Shown in pieces: positions 62,074 through 64,000 of a stretch of DNA of 64,000 nt. The DNA comes from Siphonodentalium dalli. Its lineage: Eukaryota > Mollusca > Scaphopoda > Gadilida > Siphonodentaliidae. Location: the NCBI GenBank assembly GCA_032622095.1, contig CP136061.1, positions 1,120,001 through 1,184,000 on the forward strand, given 5' to 3'. How positions within the stretch are numbered: position 1 is the stretch's first letter; every line of letters begins with the position of its first letter. A program made the position numbers and the translations under genes. A model generated the notes under the pieces. That model made no database searches and was not told the DNA's origin. It was given only the letters and a program-made list of their open reading frames with translations.

Positions 62074-64000
62074 TAAATACAAGTATACAGTAAATACAGA
62101 CATACAGTAAATACAGGTATACAGTAAATACACGTGTACAGTAAATACAGACATACTGCAAATACAGACATACAGCAAATACAGACATACAGTAAATACA
62201 GACATACAGTAAATACAGACATACAGCAAATACAGACATACAGTAAATACAAGTATACAGCAAATACAGACATACAGTAAATACAGACATACAGTAAATA
62301 CAGGTATACAGTAAATACAGACATACAGCAAATACAGACATACAGTAAATACAGACATACAGCAAATACAGACATACAGTAAATACAGACATACAGTAAA
62401 TACAGATATACAGTAAATACAAGTATACAGCAAATACAGACATACAGTAAATACAGGTATACAGCAAATACAGGTATACAGCAAATACAGACATACAGTA
62501 AATACACGTATACAGCAAATACAGACATACAGTAAATACAGACATACAGTAAATACAGACATACAGTAAATACAGACATACAGTAAATACAGACATACAG
62601 TAAATACAGATATACAGTAAATACAAGTATACAGCAAATACAGACATACAGTAAATACAGGTATACAGTAAATACAGGTATACAGCAAATACAGACATAC
62701 AGTAAATACACGTATACAGCAAATACAGACATACAGTAAATACACGTATACAGCAAATACAGACATACAGTAAATACAGGTATACAGCAAATACAGGTAT
62801 ACAGTAAATACAGGTATACAGCAAATACAGACATACAGTAAATACACGTATACAGCAAATACAGGTATACAGTAAATACAGGTATACAGCAAATACAGGT
62901 ATACAGTAAATATAGGTTTACAGTAAATACACGTATACAGTAAATACAAGTATACAGTAAATACAGGTATACAGCAAATACAGACATACAGTAAATACAA
63001 GTATACAGTAAATACAGACATACAGTAAATACAGGTATACAGCAAATACAGACATACAGCAAATACAGGTATACAGCAAATACAGGTATACAGCAAATAC
63101 AGTCATACAGCAAATACAGACATACAGTAAATACAAGTATACAGCAAATACAGACATACAGTAAATACAAGTATACAGCAAATACAGGTATACAGCAAAT
63201 ACAGACATACAGCAAATACAGACATACAGCAAATACAGGTATACAGTAAATACAAGTATACAGCAAATACAGACATACAGTAAATACAAGTATACAGCAA
63301 ATACAGGTATACAGCAAATACAGACATACAGCAAATACAGACATACAGTAAATACAGATATACAGTAAATACAGGTATACAGTAAATACAAGTATACAGC
63401 AAATACAGACATACAGCAAATACAGGTATACAGTAAATACAAGTATACAGCAAATACAGACATACAGCAAATACAGACATACAGTAAATACAAGTATACA
63501 GCAAATACAGACATACAGTAAATACAAGTATACAGCAAATACAGACATACAGCAAATACAGACATACAGTAAATACAAGTATACAGCAAATACAGACATA
63601 CAGTAAATACAAGTATACAGCAAATACAGACATACAGTAAATACAAGTATACAGCAAATACAGACATACAGTAAATACAAGTATACAGCAAATACAGACA
63701 TACAGTAAATACAAGTATACAGCAAATACAGGTATACAGCAAATACAGACATACAGCAAATACAGATATACAGTAAATACAGACATACAGTAAATACAAG
63801 TATACAGCAAATACAGACATACAGTAAATACAAGTATACAGTAAATACAAGTATACAGCAAATACAGACATACAGTAAATACAAGTATACAGCAAATACA
63901 GGTATACAGCAAATACAGACATACAGTAAATACAAGTATACAGCAAATACAGGTATACAGCAAATACAGACATACAGCAAATACAGATATACAGTAAATA

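Larger units (their letters stand above)
27260..64000 (+). repeat. 17-bp satellite array, right block (about 2,161 monomers)
   Basis: The same 17-bp monomer continues in the same orientation directly after the insertion and runs to the last base. It starts at monomer position 6 and ends at position 11. This phase fits about 2,161 monomers with a net loss of two bases, explained by the single 15-bp monomer at 43966-43980. Compared with the first 16 kb, position 12 is mostly C and the position 14-16 triplet is often GAC. The most typical monomer is therefore TACAGTAAATACAGACA, alternating with AGT and GGT forms. The GATA form (CAGATATAC) is scattered and noticeably commoner after about 57 kb. 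No gene or unique sequence is present, and the array continues past the window end. Confidence 0.98.

Noticed and set aside
62131-62136. CACGTG E-box
   Set aside because: A single chance mutation of a CACGTA monomer, with no regulatory context.
1-64000. CRISPR array
   Set aside because: The repeats are directly adjacent 17-mers with no unique spacers, and there are no cas genes.
1-64000. CENP-B box, suggested by the 17-bp monomer length
   Set aside because: The monomer has no TTCG or CGGG core. The length match is coincidence.
1-64000. Telomeric repeat array
   Set aside because: The monomer lacks G-runs of the telomere type on either strand and is 17 bp of mixed sequence.
1-64000. GTATAC and TATA-like motifs as promoters
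   Set aside because: They occur in most monomers as part of the satellite and have no associated gene.

Overview
The window is a piece of eukaryotic-type satellite DNA. Apart from one 80-base insertion at 27180-27259, all 64,000 bases are one uninterrupted head-to-tail array of a 17-bp monomer, consensus TACAGYAAATAYARRYA on the + strand, e.g. TACAGCAAATATAGGTA. No gene, RNA gene, CRISPR array, promoter or origin can be supported. Both window ends lie inside the array, so its true length exceeds 64 kb. Nothing identifies the species. A tract this large, AT-rich (about 29% GC) and gene-free points to eukaryotic heterochromatin (pericentromeric, subtelomeric or similar) rather than a bacterium or virus, but that is inference.

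Monomer arithmetic: the left block (1-27179) holds about 1,599 monomers and the right block (27260-64000) about 2,161, all in one orientation. Counting phase from each end, the only net length changes are six 16-bp monomers between 5241 and 7750 (each lacking one A) and one 15-bp monomer at 43966-43980. Sequence variation is concentrated at monomer positions 6 (C/T), 12 (T/C) and 14-16 (GGT, AGT, CGT, TGT, GAC, rarely GAT or GGC), plus a clustered A-to-T at position 13. Other substitutions are rare; about 30 were noticed by eye.

Layout: 1 to about 8.9 kb is dominated by AAATATA monomers, with CACGTA patches and a CATGTA dimer patch. 8.9-13.9 kb is a tandem duplication of a 2,465-bp higher-order unit. 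14-16.6 kb is mixed. From about 16.6 kb the GACA monomer abruptly becomes common and stays so to the end, with AAATATA/CACGTA-rich islands near 29.3-31.5 and 33.2-33.7 kb and more CACGTA at 44-47.6 kb. Superimposed are long direct repeats whose offsets are exact multiples of 17 (2465, 2380, 2329, 2278, 2040, 1037, 680, 253, 204 and 170 bp), several almost or fully identical. This is the expected footprint of recent unequal exchange or amplification.

The one non-satellite sequence (27180-27259) is a short palindromic element with 23-bp perfect terminal inverted repeats, flanked by a 10-bp direct repeat of array sequence. It looks like a very small non-autonomous DNA transposon (MITE/foldback type). 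The minus strand of the array has almost no stop codons in any frame, which gives huge artefactual open frames of up to about 9,480 codons. These are a property of the monomer and are not annotated as genes.
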